NCBI GenBank assembly: GCA_019873645.1
Contig: JAIOAX010000013.1
Coordinates: forward strand, 45,940-109,939
Reading direction: 5' to 3'
Source of the DNA: Chloroflexota bacterium
GTDB lineage: Bacteria > Chloroflexota > Anaerolineae > B4-G1 > SLSP01
Length of the DNA: 64,000 bases
Positions 24,988 to 34,677 of this stretch are shown one piece after another. The position numbers and the translations under genes are program-made. Numbering within the stretch: the first letter of the stretch is position 1; each line of letters begins with the position of its first letter. A model generated the notes under the pieces. That model was not told the DNA's origin, did not search any database, and worked only from the letters and a program-made list of their open reading frames with translations.

Positions 24988-25887
24988 ATGGCAACGCAGT
25001 GGTATAATTTGGGCGGTGGGGACTTTGTCCTTGTGGGTGGATCAAACATCGGTGCGATTCTCCATGAAGGACGCGCCATTGTGGTAGATGCCGGGCTGGA
25101 TAAGGAGGCAGCCAGGAAGGCCCTGCGCGCGCTCGAAGGCGAGGGCGCGCGTGTGGCAGCCATCATCATCACCCACGGACATGCCGACCATTTCGGCGGC
25201 GTGGGCTGGCTGGCGGAACAGGCCCGCGCGCCGGTCTATGCATCGCCACTGGAAGGCGTCTTTGCCACACAGCCGCTGCTGGAGCCGCTGTTTCTCTACG
25301 GCGGCGCGGCGCCTATCGTCGAGCTACAGGGAAAATTCACTCTGGCGCGCCAGGGCGTGGCGGCCATCACACCACTGAATGTCGGTCCGCAGGCAATCGC
25401 CGGCATACCGTTGGAAATCGTTCCCCTGCCGGGCCACGCACCGCAGCAAATCGGCGTCGCGCATGACGCTACGCTCTATTGCGGCGATGTCGTCTTCCCG
25501 GAAGAGACGCTGGAGCGCCATCCCATTCTCTTCTGCGCCGACATGGATGCCTGGCTGGCGAGTCTGGAGCGCCTCCCCACCCTGCCCTACACCGGCTACA
25601 TCCCTGGTCACGGCGAACCGATACGAGACATTGCGCCATCGGCAGCGTGCAACGCCGCCCGCTTGCGGGAAATCCGCGCGCTGGTATGGGAGACACTGGC
25701 AACGCCGCAGGAGGCGCCGGCCATCCTGCGCGCGGTCGCTACCCATTACGGCGTGACTTTTGCCGCGCCGCAGTTCTTTCTCCTGGCCCTGACGACGATC
25801 CACGCGGCGCTGGCCTCCCTGCAAGCCGCCGGGCAGGCGGCTGTGGTGATGGATGACAATCGGATGCTGTGGCATAGGACAACTTGA
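24988..25887 (+). CDS. Metallo-beta-lactamase-fold hydrolase
   Basis: A 299-residue MBL-fold protein with the metal motif THGHADHFGG (residues 61-70), a further Asp/His in YCGDVVFPEE and YIPGHGEP. Resembles glyoxalase II-like and beta-lactamase-like hydrolases; substrate unknown. The ATG is preceded by ACGAGG and lies 3 bp after the transporter stop. The Agl23-like gene begins 40 bp downstream. Confidence 0.88.
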   Translation: MATQWYNLGGGDFVLVGGSNIGAILHEGRAIVVDAGLDKEAARKALRALEGEGARVAAIIITHGHADHFGGVGWLAEQARAPVYASPLEGVFATQPLLEPLFLYGGAAPIVELQGKFTLARQGVAAITPLNVGPQAIAGIPLEIVPLPGHAPQQIGVAHDATLYCGDVVFPEETLERHPILFCADMDAWLASLERLPTLPYTGYIPGHGEPIRDIAPSAACNAARLREIRALVWETLATPQEAPAILRAVATHYGVTFAAPQFFLLALTTIHAALASLQAAGQAAVVMDDNRMLWHRTT

Positions 25888-25927
25888 TAAAGCAACGCAA
25901 CAAACCAATATGGAGGAAATACACCGC

Positions 25928-28900
25928 ATGTCGGTTATAGCCGAACCCATAAACCACACTAAAAGGCTTGATTTCTGGAAAATCGCCGCCATTATCATTC
26001 TACTTTTGGCGTTGCTCACCCGTTTTTACGCGCTGGGCGACCGCGCCGTCAGCCACGATGAAACGACGCATGCCAAATTCTCGTGGAATCTCTATGCCGG
26101 ACGCGGTTTCCGCCACGATCCGCTTATGCACGGGCCGCTGCTCTTCGAGGTGACTGCGCTCATCTATTACCTCTTCGGCGTGAGCGATTTCACCGCGCGC
26201 ATCTACGCCGCGACGGTAGGCGTGGGGCTGGTGATGACGCCCTGGTTATTGCGGAAATGGCTGGGCAAACATGGCGCGTTGTTCGCTTCCATCATGCTGC
26301 TGATTTCGCCGGCCATCACCTACTACGCGCGCTACACCCGCCATGACACCCCTTTAATGCTGTGGACGATGCTCTTTCTGTGGACGGTGCTCCGCTATCT
26401 GGATAGTGGACGTATCCGCTGGCTCTACGGGATGGCGGTCTTCTTCCCTCTAATGTATGCTTCCAAAGAGAACGCCTACATCTACACGGCCATCTTTCTC
26501 GTCCTGCTGGCCCTGCCCTTCCTGTGGCAGGTTTTGCGCACGCGCTGGGCGCGCCCCAGGTTAGCCCTGCTGCTGCTCCTTGTCATCATCGTCGCGCTCG
26601 TCCTGGCAGGGGTTTTCGGCTTATCGCTCAAAGAGGCCGAAGTCCGTGAAGCCGATGAATCTCAGAACAACAGCATCCCCGCTATGCTTGTGCCCTGGTG
26701 GGGGCGGTTAGCTATCGGCGTCGCTTTCCTCGTCCTGCTAAGCGCCGTGCCCATCATTTACTACGGCGTAGGCGAAGCCATTATGCGCACCTGGCGGCTG
26801 TTCGATGTCCTCATCGTTTTGGGTACGCTGACGCTGCCACTGGGTTCGGCCTTCTTGATGAAATTCGTGGCCGGCGTGGATATGAGCGTCTTCTACCCTG
26901 CGCTTATGGAGCCGAATTTCAGCAATTTGCCTCTGGGGATGACCATTTCGGCCTTCGCGGTTCTCGTGATGACACTGGCGCTCTCCGTATGGCTGGGGCT
27001 GTGGTGGAACAAGCGTCGCTGGCCGATCATCGCGCTCATCCACTACGCCATCTTTTTCACGCTCTACAGCACCTTTTTCACCTGGGGCTGGGGCACGCTG
27101 ACCGGCCTGATCGGCGGACTGGCTTACTGGATGGCGCAACAGGGCGTGCAGCGCGGCAAACAACCGTGGTACTACTACATGGTCATCGGGCCGCTGTATG
27201 AATACCTGCCGCTGCTCCTGGCAGCCGGCGCCGGCGTCTGGGGACTCGTCCGCGCGGTCCTCAAAAACGCCTTCCCCCGCGCCGACGCCGAGGCGCCAGC
27301 GGCCCCACCCAAACCGCTCGATCTTGAGCGACTCTTCCCCTTATTCCTGCTGGCATGGTCATTGTGCTCGTGGGTCGCCTACAGCTATGCCGGGGAAAAA
27401 ATGCCCTGGCTGTTCGTCCACATCACGCTGCCACACGTTCTGCTCGCCGGTTGGGGGCTGGGACAATGGTTGAAGGGCCTGACCTGGCAAGACCTCAGCG
27501 CGCGGCGCGGCTGGTTGTTCATCCTCGCGTTGGTGCTGTTGGGGATGGCGTTGAACGTCCTCCGGCATGCCGTAGGCCAACTACGCGCAGCCCAGATGGG
27601 CCTGACGATTACCGGCTTAAATCCGCTTGTCGAAATGCTGAGCGCCCTTGTCGGCATCTTGTTCTTCAGTAGCTTGCTGGTCTGGCTCACCGAGAAATTA
27701 ACCCCTCCAGGCATCCTGCGCCTGATCCTGGCAACGTGCGTCGGCGTGCTGGGCGTCTTTACCGTGCGCACCATGTTCATGCTCAACTATGTCAACGATG
27801 AACTGGCGACAGAATTTATGGTCTACGCCCACGCAACGCCGGATGTCAAAAAAGTCCTGGCGCAGATTGATGAAATCTCCTGGCGCACCACCGGCACGCC
27901 GCACGATGTCAAAGTTGCTTATGGGAAGGAAGGCGCATGGCCGTTCTACTGGTATATGGAGACGCTTTATCCCAACAGTTATTACTACGATACCACTCCC
28001 GATCCCCAGCGTCTCCGCGAATGTCCAGTGATCATTGCCGGCAAGCCACAATGGGATGCCGTCGAAGCCATTGTGGGGACGGATTACATCGCCTTCGACT
28101 ACAAATACATCTGGTGGCCCATCGAAGACTACCGGGACCTGACCTGGGAGCGCATTCGCGGCGCGTTGACGGATCCGGCGATGCGCGCGGCGCTGTGGGA
28201 CATCATCCGCGACCGCGATTATACCGCTTACGCCCGCCTCAAGGATCCCGAAAATCCCTTCACCCTGAAGACCTGGCCCAATCGCCTGGACATGCATCTC
28301 TACGTGCGCCGCGACCTGACACAACAACTCTGGAGCTATCGCCTGGGGACAGAAAATGCGCCGTCGTCTTCTAATCTCTATCAAGCCGGTGAAAAAACGT
28401 TGCCGGTGGCCCTGAAGGCGCGGTTCTCCTATGCCGCCGGGCGCGGCGTCGCCGTTGCGCCGGACGGCTCGCTGTATGTGGCCGACACGGCGCAACATAG
28501 CATCTGGCATCTTGCGTCGGGAGGGACTTTGCTAAACACCTGGGGAGAATACGGCACCCTGCCGGGGCAATTCAACGAGCCATGGGATGTGGCCGTAGAC
28601 GCACAGGGCAACGTCTACGTAGCCGACACGTGGAACCATCGCATCCAGAAATTCACCGCTGACGGCGAATACCTGCTCAGTTGGGGACGCCTCGGGCAGG
28701 CGAAAATCGGCGATTTTGCCGGTCACGGCATGTTCTACGGGCCGCGCGGCGTTGCCGTGGGGGCCGACGGCGCAGTTTACGTCGCCGACACGGGCAACAA
28801 CCGCGTTCAAGTTTTCGACGCCGAAGGGAATTACCGTTGGGAGTTCGGCGGTTCGGGCAGCTTGCCGGGGCAGCTCAACGAGCCGGTGGGAATCGGAATC

Positions 28901-29230
28901 GGCGCCAGCGGAGAAATTTTCGTCGCCGACACGTGGAACCGGCGTGTGCAGGTCTTCACCGCCGATGGCCTCTATCTGCGTGAGTGGAGCGTCCCCGTTT
29001 GGGGCAGCGGCCCTGAAGAGAAACCGCACCTTGCCGTTGCAGATGGCGTCGTTTACGTGAGCGATTCCCTTCACGGGCGCGTGCTGGCCTTTGATACTGC
29101 CGGCGCGTTGCTGTGGGCCTTACGCGACGCCGAAAACCTGAGCTACCCCGTCGGGGTGGCCGTCAGAGAGGACATTCTTTACGTCGTGGATGGGCACGCC
29201 GGGCAGTTACTCGGCTATCGTATGCGATAA
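25928..29230 (+). CDS. Agl23-like membrane glycosyltransferase with C-terminal NHL propeller
   Basis: An 1100-residue protein of the TIGR03663 type. The N-terminal two thirds holds about a dozen membrane helices and GT39/PMT-like motifs: an early acidic site in AVSHDETTHAKFSW, then HDPLMHGPLLFE, and YARYTRHDTP. The last 270 residues are NHL beta-propeller repeats, each with VYVADTWNHRIQ or VYVADTGNNRVQ, presumably outside the membrane. Archaeal Agl23 homologues act with oligosaccharide transfer or flipping. Start at ATG 25928 is chosen over 25910 because GGAGG precedes it. Confidence 0.85.
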   Translation: MSVIAEPINHTKRLDFWKIAAIIILLLALLTRFYALGDRAVSHDETTHAKFSWNLYAGRGFRHDPLMHGPLLFEVTALIYYLFGVSDFTARIYAATVGVGLVMTPWLLRKWLGKHGALFASIMLLISPAITYYARYTRHDTPLMLWTMLFLWTVLRYLDSGRIRWLYGMAVFFPLMYASKENAYIYTAIFLVLLALPFLWQVLRTRWARPRLALLLLLVIIVALVLAGVFGLSLKEAEVREADESQNNSIPAMLVPWWGRLAIGVAFLVLLSAVPIIYYGVGEAIMRTWRLFDVLIVLGTLTLPLGSAFLMKFVAGVDMSVFYPALMEPNFSNLPLGMTISAFAVLVMTLALSVWLGLWWNKRRWPIIALIHYAIFFTLYSTFFTWGWGTLTGLIGGLAYWMAQQGVQRGKQPWYYYMVIGPLYEYLPLLLAAGAGVWGLVRAVLKNAFPRADAEAPAAPPKPLDLERLFPLFLLAWSLCSWVAYSYAGEKMPWLFVHITLPHVLLAGWGLGQWLKGLTWQDLSARRGWLFILALVLLGMALNVLRHAVGQLRAAQMGLTITGLNPLVEMLSALVGILFFSSLLVWLTEKLTPPGILRLILATCVGVLGVFTVRTMFMLNYVNDELATEFMVYAHATPDVKKVLAQIDEISWRTTGTPHDVKVAYGKEGAWPFYWYMETLYPNSYYYDTTPDPQRLRECPVIIAGKPQWDAVEAIVGTDYIAFDYKYIWWPIEDYRDLTWERIRGALTDPAMRAALWDIIRDRDYTAYARLKDPENPFTLKTWPNRLDMHLYVRRDLTQQLWSYRLGTENAPSSSNLYQAGEKTLPVALKARFSYAAGRGVAVAPDGSLYVADTAQHSIWHLASGGTLLNTWGEYGTLPGQFNEPWDVAVDAQGNVYVADTWNHRIQKFTADGEYLLSWGRLGQAKIGDFAGHGMFYGPRGVAVGADGAVYVADTGNNRVQVFDAEGNYRWEFGGSGSLPGQLNEPVGIGIGASGEIFVADTWNRRVQVFTADGLYLREWSVPVWGSGPEEKPHLAVADGVVYVSDSLHGRVLAFDTAGALLWALRDAENLSYPVGVAVREDILYVVDGHAGQLLGYRMR

Positions 29231-29278
29231 TTGGATGATAGCCCATGTGGGAACTTCGCACCAACGAGATGAAAACCT

Positions 29279-29349
29279 TAACCGCAAATCACGCGAATCT
29301 TCGCCGATTTTTAGAAAAGATTTGCGCAGATTAGCGAGATTAGCGGTTT
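29279..29349. repeat. Palindromic CGCGAATC-type repeat
   Basis: Arms AACCGC and GCGGTT around units AAATCACGCGAATC, TTTGCGCAGATTAGCG. Located directly before the ribosome site of the serine hydrolase gene. Same family as 11839 and 41218. Confidence 0.85.
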
Positions 29350-29368
29350 ATTTTTACCAGGAGGCATT

Positions 29369-30565
29369 ATGAACACCGTTTCACCCGAAAGTGCAGGATT
29401 TTCGTCTGCGCGTCTCAAGCGTGTTGATCAGGTCATGCAAAAGTACGTGGATCAGGGCAAGCTGCCGGGCGTCCTCACCCTGGTCGCCCGGCGCGGGCAC
29501 ATCGCGCACCTGTCCAAAGTCGGCTGGATGGATGTTGAGGCCCACAAACCCATCGCCTTCGACACCCTCTTTCGCATCTATTCTATGACCAAGCCGCTCA
29601 CCAGCGTTGCCGTGATGATGCTCTACGAGGAAGGCCGTTTCTTCCTCAACGACCCGGTCGCCAAATACATCCCCGAATTCGCAGATCTCAAGGTCTTTGT
29701 GCGCGAGACCGAGACGGGCGTTGAGCTGGCAAACCTCAAGCGGCCGATCACGATCCATCACCTGCTGACGCACACCGCCGGGCTGAGTTACGGCTTCGAC
29801 CCGAACGATTATGTGGACAAGCAGATCCAAAAGCATGTCTGGCAGCGTTACAGCGACGACCCTGACATCACGTTGGAAGAGCTGATCCGCAGAATAGCGA
29901 TGTGCCCGCTCCGCACGCAGCCGGGCACCGAGTTTTTCTACAGCCTGTCCGTGGATGTGCTGGGCTACCTCGTGCAGGTCGTTTCAGGCCAGCCGTTTGA
30001 CGCCTTCCTGCACGAGCGTATTCTGGAGCCGCTGGGCATGCACGATACAGCCTTCTATGTGCCGGAGAGCAAGCTCGACCGGTTTGCCGTCAACTACACA
30101 CCGGACAAAGAGAAGGGCATTGCGGTCTTCGATGCGCCCACGACGAGCCGTTTCGCCAAACCCACACGCTGTCCGGCGGGCGGGATGGGGCTGGTCTCCA
30201 CGCTGGGCGACTATTACCGTTTTGCACAGATGCTCTTGAACAAGGGCGAGCTGGACGGGCAACGGCTGCTGGGGCGCAAGACCATCGAGTTGATGACCAG
30301 CAATCACCTGCGCGACGGCGTCTACCGCGACGGGAATCCGGCGCTGGGGTTCGGCCTGGGGTTTGGGGTCACCCTCGATGTCGAGCGGACGCAAGCGCTT
30401 GGCTCTGTGGGCGCTTATGGCTGGGGCGGCGCAGCGACCACGCGCTTTACCATTGATCCACAGGAAGAGCTGATCCACATCGAGATGACGCAGTTGATGA
30501 ACAACGACTCCGTCCCGGTGTTGGACGAAATACAAGTGGCTATCTACCAGGCAATTGTAGAGTGA
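29369..30565 (+). CDS. Beta-lactamase-family serine hydrolase (class C/EstB-like)
   Basis: A 398-residue protein with the SxxK nucleophile motif S72-M-T-K75 and the usual fold landmarks HHLLTHTAGLSYGF, FFYSLSVDVLG and a C-terminal AYGWGGAATTRF that replaces KTG. Family members are esterases, D-aminopeptidases or penicillin-binding-like enzymes; no signal peptide is visible, so a cytoplasmic esterase is plausible. Strong AGGAGG site before ATG. A hairpin terminator follows. Confidence 0.9.
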   Translation: MNTVSPESAGFSSARLKRVDQVMQKYVDQGKLPGVLTLVARRGHIAHLSKVGWMDVEAHKPIAFDTLFRIYSMTKPLTSVAVMMLYEEGRFFLNDPVAKYIPEFADLKVFVRETETGVELANLKRPITIHHLLTHTAGLSYGFDPNDYVDKQIQKHVWQRYSDDPDITLEELIRRIAMCPLRTQPGTEFFYSLSVDVLGYLVQVVSGQPFDAFLHERILEPLGMHDTAFYVPESKLDRFAVNYTPDKEKGIAVFDAPTTSRFAKPTRCPAGGMGLVSTLGDYYRFAQMLLNKGELDGQRLLGRKTIELMTSNHLRDGVYRDGNPALGFGLGFGVTLDVERTQALGSVGAYGWGGAATTRFTIDPQEELIHIEMTQLMNNDSVPVLDEIQVAIYQAIVE

Positions 30566-30581
30566 GCCTATCGCCAACAAC

Positions 30582-30614
30582 AGTATCCCGCGCCAATGGT
30601 TGGCGCGGGATACT
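30582..30614. terminator. Perfect 15-bp hairpin after the hydrolase gene
   Basis: AGTATCCCGCGCCAA, loop TGG, then the exact reverse complement. No T-tract follows, so it may be a terminator, an RNA-stability hairpin or another of the dispersed hairpin repeats. Confidence 0.6.
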
Positions 30615-30686
30615 ATGCCGGATACACAACTATCTCAAGAGCCAAATGACACAGAAAATCATAATCAGAAAAATGTAATGGTGCGT

Positions 30687-31080
30687 TTAGGGGAAAAGCT
30701 TTATTTGTGTTGCGCCCTGTAGTTTCTCGTCCTCGGTGATCAGGATCAAATCATATTCCCACGCTGTCGCAGCGATGAAACGATCGGCCGGATCTTGATG
30801 CGGAAGATCAATAGCCCTGCTTTTAATGGCGATAGATAGCATGAGATAACGGCATTTCTCTAACGGGGCTTAGCTTCAAAGCCTCAACAACCCACTCACC
30901 CGGCGATGGCGTAAGTTCAATGCGCCCTTTCGCAGCCAAAACCAATGCTTCCCATACTGTGATCGGAGAAATGAACAATTCGTTCTCTTGATCCTCCAAT
31001 ATCTCAACAATAGATGCTCGCAATCTCTCCGGCGTCAAAAGACTCTACAACCATATATGCGTGTCCAATAAGTATTTCAT
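30687..31080 (-). pseudogene. VapC-type PIN toxin, inactivated
   Basis: The start MKYLLDTHIWL, the middle PITVWEALVLAAKGRI and the end DPADRFIAATAWEYDL are classical VapC (Asp at 6, Glu in VWEAL, Asp in DPADRF). Codon 12, normally Trp in LWxL, is TAG (31045-31047), and a 4-bp tandem duplication GATAGATA (30831-30838) shifts the frame before the last third. The first ATG overlaps the antitoxin stop (ATGA). Two independent disabling changes make it a dead toxin. Confidence 0.88.
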
Positions 31081-31334
31081 AGTGACAACACTTCCCAGGC
31101 ATCTGGTTCCTCGGCCGGGGAAACAATGTCTCCCACAATCTTACCTGTGTCACGCATACACCCTAGCTACGATGGTTGTTCGGATGAAACAATTGGGACA
31201 ATTCTCACCAGGAATTTCCCTTTATCGCTGATCACCACCGGGCGATGAGAATGGATAACCGCCTTGATAATCGTATCAATCTCTTTCTGAAAATGGATCA
31301 ATTGTATTTCTTCTACTGGGTATCCTTCGCTCAT
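31077..31334 (-). pseudogene. Antitoxin partner of the dead VapC, inactivated
   Basis: An 86-codon frame beginning MSEGYPVEEIQLIHFQKE and ending DAWEVLSL, with the typical acidic toxin-binding tail GKIVGDIVSPAEEPDAWEVL. Codon 56, expected to be Trp before LGCM, is TAG (31167-31169). The rest of the frame is open, so the loss is recent. The upstream bases to 31536 show no gene. Confidence 0.85.
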
Positions 31335-31536
31335 ACATCCACCATTGCACTTTCCTGATTCACATAACGATGCTAAAGTTATATAAAAAGATGGTATGCG
31401 CCTCTGCATAAAAGTCAAGCTGTTTCAATAACCAACCCCTTCAATTTCAAAGATAACCGGTCTATGCTTTTTCTCCTATGTCTCAAGCTCCTTCACATTT
31501 TACATGCTGCCACAGGTTGATGACAGCATCTGCCGC

Positions 31537-32499
31537 TCATCCGGCATTGACCATCCCGCCTCCCCGCAGCCGTTCCACGTCGCGCAGCGGCGACAGGCCG
31601 AAGAGCCGTTTGTACTCCCGGTTGAAGTGCGCAGCGTCGTTGTAGCCCACGCGAAAACCGGCGCTGGCCGCATCCAACCCTTCGGCGAGCATCAGGCGGC
31701 GCGCTTCCTGAAGCCGAATCTGCTTTTGGTACTGCAAAGGACTCATCGCCGTTACAGCTTTGAAGTGATGATGGAAACTCGATATGCTCATGCCAAGCTC
31801 TTGGGCTATTTCCTCAATCCGCAACGGTTTGTCAAATTCTTTGCGCAGCCGTCCGATGGCCTTGACAATGCGCTGCGTATGGCCGTCCTGACTGGCAATG
31901 TGGCGCAGACGCTCCCCTTGTTCCCCCCGCAACAGCCGGTAGATGATCTCCCGGACGATCAAGGGCATCAGGAAGGGCGCTTCGGCCGGTGACTCCACCA
32001 GTCGGACCAGACGCACGACCGCCTCAAGCAAAGACTCGTTCAAGGCGCTGACGTTTATGGCACGCACATTGGCAGAAGGGCGTGGCGAAAAATGCCCTGC
32101 CTCAACCATCACCGAGCTGACTAGCACGGGATCGAGCTTCAGGCTCAGGCTGAGATACGGGCGTTCGCGCGACGCTTCAATGACATGACTCACAACAGGC
32201 AATTCCGCCGTGACCAGCAAATAGTGCATGGGGTCATACTGGTAACGTTCATCACCCAGGAAGACTTCCTTGCTGCCCTGAGCCACCACGCAGAAAGCCG
32301 GCTCAGAAACCCCGTGCGTCAAGCCGGTAGGCGCAGAAGCACGGTACAGGCGCAGCCCCGGCAACGGCTCGATTCCGCCGTCCTCGCGAGCGGCGCGCAA
32401 AAGACGCGCCACCAGTTCCTCACGGTGGGCCTGCACATGATAGGCTTGATATGGGCTATGCAGCAAAGGCAAGGTATCCGTTCTGATTTGTTCACTCAT
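31537..32499 (-). CDS. AraC-family regulator with AraC_N sensor domain
   Basis: A 320-residue regulator. The N-terminal half has the AraC_N cupin-like sensor (SEPAFCVVAQGSKEVFLGDE, YDPMHYLLVTAELPV); the C-terminal hundred residues carry two helix-turn-helix motifs (IEEIAQELGMSISSFHHHFK and GFRVGYNDAAHFNREYKRLF). AraC_N regulators often control aldo-keto reductase or aldehyde-response genes. It is divergent from the small gene and the aldo-keto operon, with two 27-bp direct repeats in the promoter region. Confidence 0.93.
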   Translation of the reverse strand: MSEQIRTDTLPLLHSPYQAYHVQAHREELVARLLRAAREDGGIEPLPGLRLYRASAPTGLTHGVSEPAFCVVAQGSKEVFLGDERYQYDPMHYLLVTAELPVVSHVIEASRERPYLSLSLKLDPVLVSSVMVEAGHFSPRPSANVRAINVSALNESLLEAVVRLVRLVESPAEAPFLMPLIVREIIYRLLRGEQGERLRHIASQDGHTQRIVKAIGRLRKEFDKPLRIEEIAQELGMSISSFHHHFKAVTAMSPLQYQKQIRLQEARRLMLAEGLDAASAGFRVGYNDAAHFNREYKRLFGLSPLRDVERLRGGGMVNAG

Positions 32500-32533
32500 C
32501 GTACTCCCTCCGGTTACAAATTTGTCAAACCGT

Positions 32534-32623
32534 CCAACGATCTTGCAGGATTATTATATCCTTTTCCCAAAATCGGCGCAAAATACGCAGAATCATCCAA
32601 TGATCTGCGAGGATTATTATATC
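32534..32623 (-). promoter_or_regulatory. Two direct repeats, probable operators of the AraC regulator
   Basis: CCAACGATCTTGCAGGATT-ATTATATC at 32534-32560 and its near-copy (CCAATGATCTGCGAGGATT start) at 32597-32623, 63 bp apart, which is six helical turns. They flank the start region of the AraC gene and face the divergent genes. Both contain TATAATAATCC on the minus strand, so one may include a -10. Confidence 0.6.
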
Positions 32624-32708
32624 ACATTGTAAGCCAAAGTGCTAAAATAATCAGTGTAAGAAAGGACTATCCGACTCACAACTACCAGAGTATGCTTAGG
32701 AGGTTTCG

Positions 32709-32900
32709 ATGTATCCGCACGTACAATTGATTCAATTGACTCTGCGCGTTGAACGCGAAGCAGAAGCGCAACGCCGCGCCTATCTGGAAAACAAAGCTGA
32801 TTCCATAGAAGAACGGCCAATCCGCCTGCCCAAACGCGCCCCGCATCTCGAACGCGCTTGCGCGCCGTTATACTGCCAACCACAGTGTCAATGCGCATAA
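32709..32900 (+). CDS. Small charged protein, unknown
   Basis: Sixty-three residues starting MYPHVQLIQLTLRVEREAEA, Arg/Glu-rich helix, then LPKRAPHLERACAPLYCQP. A strong AGGAGG site 6 bp before ATG argues it is translated. No family recognised; several short proteins of this style exist in related bacteria. Lies between the AraC gene and the MITE-carrying repeat. Confidence 0.55.
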   Translation: MYPHVQLIQLTLRVEREAEAQRRAYLENKADSIEERPIRLPKRAPHLERACAPLYCQPQCQCA

Positions 32901-32950
32901 TCAGAAGGCGTCTCTCGTAAGTTCTGTACTAAAAAGATGAAAAGTCTCTA

Positions 32951-34018
<1,068 letters not shown>

Positions 34019-34061
34019 GCAGTTCCAAGATTTAAATGACTCTGGAATCTGGACCTGCTAA

Positions 34062-34185
34062 AAACGTAAAACGTAAAAACGTAAGAGAAAATTACGTTTC
34101 ACGTTTTACGTTTCACGTTTCAAATTACGTTTCACGTTTTACGTTTCACGTCTCACGTTTCACGTTTCACGTCTCACAAGACACT
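34062..34185. repeat. Word-like ACGTTTCACGTTTTACG array
   Basis: About 125 bp of units AAAACGTAAAACG on the left and ACGTTTCACGTTTTACGTTTC on the right, so the array is also partly self-complementary and could fold. Lies between the first AKR and the CMD gene. Confidence 0.9.
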
Positions 34186-34222
34186 TATTTCTTAGAACAG
34201 CCTTAACATAAGGAGATACGCG

Positions 34223-34546
34223 ATGTCTGAAACCAAAGCACCATCACGCGCGCAGCAACTCATGGGGGATTTTGCGCCCAAGCTGGCGCAGCTTACAGAC
34301 GACGTGCTTTTTGGCGACGTGTGGGCGCGCCCGGAACTGTCACCGCGCGACCGCAGCCTGATCACCGTCGCGGCGCTCATCGCCAACGGCAATACCGAGC
34401 AACTGCCGGCCCATCTGGAACGGGCCAGGGAGAACGGCATTTCGGAGGCTGAACTCGCCGAGGTGATGACCCACCTGGCCTTCTATGTTGGCTGGCCGCG
34501 CGCCATATCTGCCATTCGGGTGGCGAAGGAAGTCTTCAAGAAATAA
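34223..34546 (+). CDS. Carboxymuconolactone decarboxylase-family protein
   Basis: A 107-residue AhpD-like fold protein (SPRDRSLITVAALIANGNTEQL, HLERARENGISEAELAEVMTHLAFYVGWP). No CxxC pair, so it is on the decarboxylase rather than the peroxidase side. These small enzymes often sit with reductases in aromatic or lactone metabolism. AAGGAG site before ATG. Confidence 0.92.
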   Translation: MSETKAPSRAQQLMGDFAPKLAQLTDDVLFGDVWARPELSPRDRSLITVAALIANGNTEQLPAHLERARENGISEAELAEVMTHLAFYVGWPRAISAIRVAKEVFKK

Positions 34547-34677
34547 CAAGGAGTGTAACCGAACCTACGGTACAGCCCCGATAATGGAAAATTTCACCGG
34601 AGTACGCGGAGAGCGCAGAGTATTTTTATTTTTCTCTGTGAACTCTGTTCTCTGGCTATTTACAGAGGAGACTTGAA
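34547..34677. repeat. Gap with dispersed 45-bp repeat and CACAGAG word
   Basis: 34551-34600 resembles, in inverted orientation, the segment at 41284-41333 inside the PMP gene's 3' end (shared GGAGTGyAACCGAACCTrCG and ACAGCmCCGATAATG blocks). It is followed by GGAGTACGCGGAGAGCGCAGAG-type words like those at 41095-41170. No gene. Confidence 0.7.
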
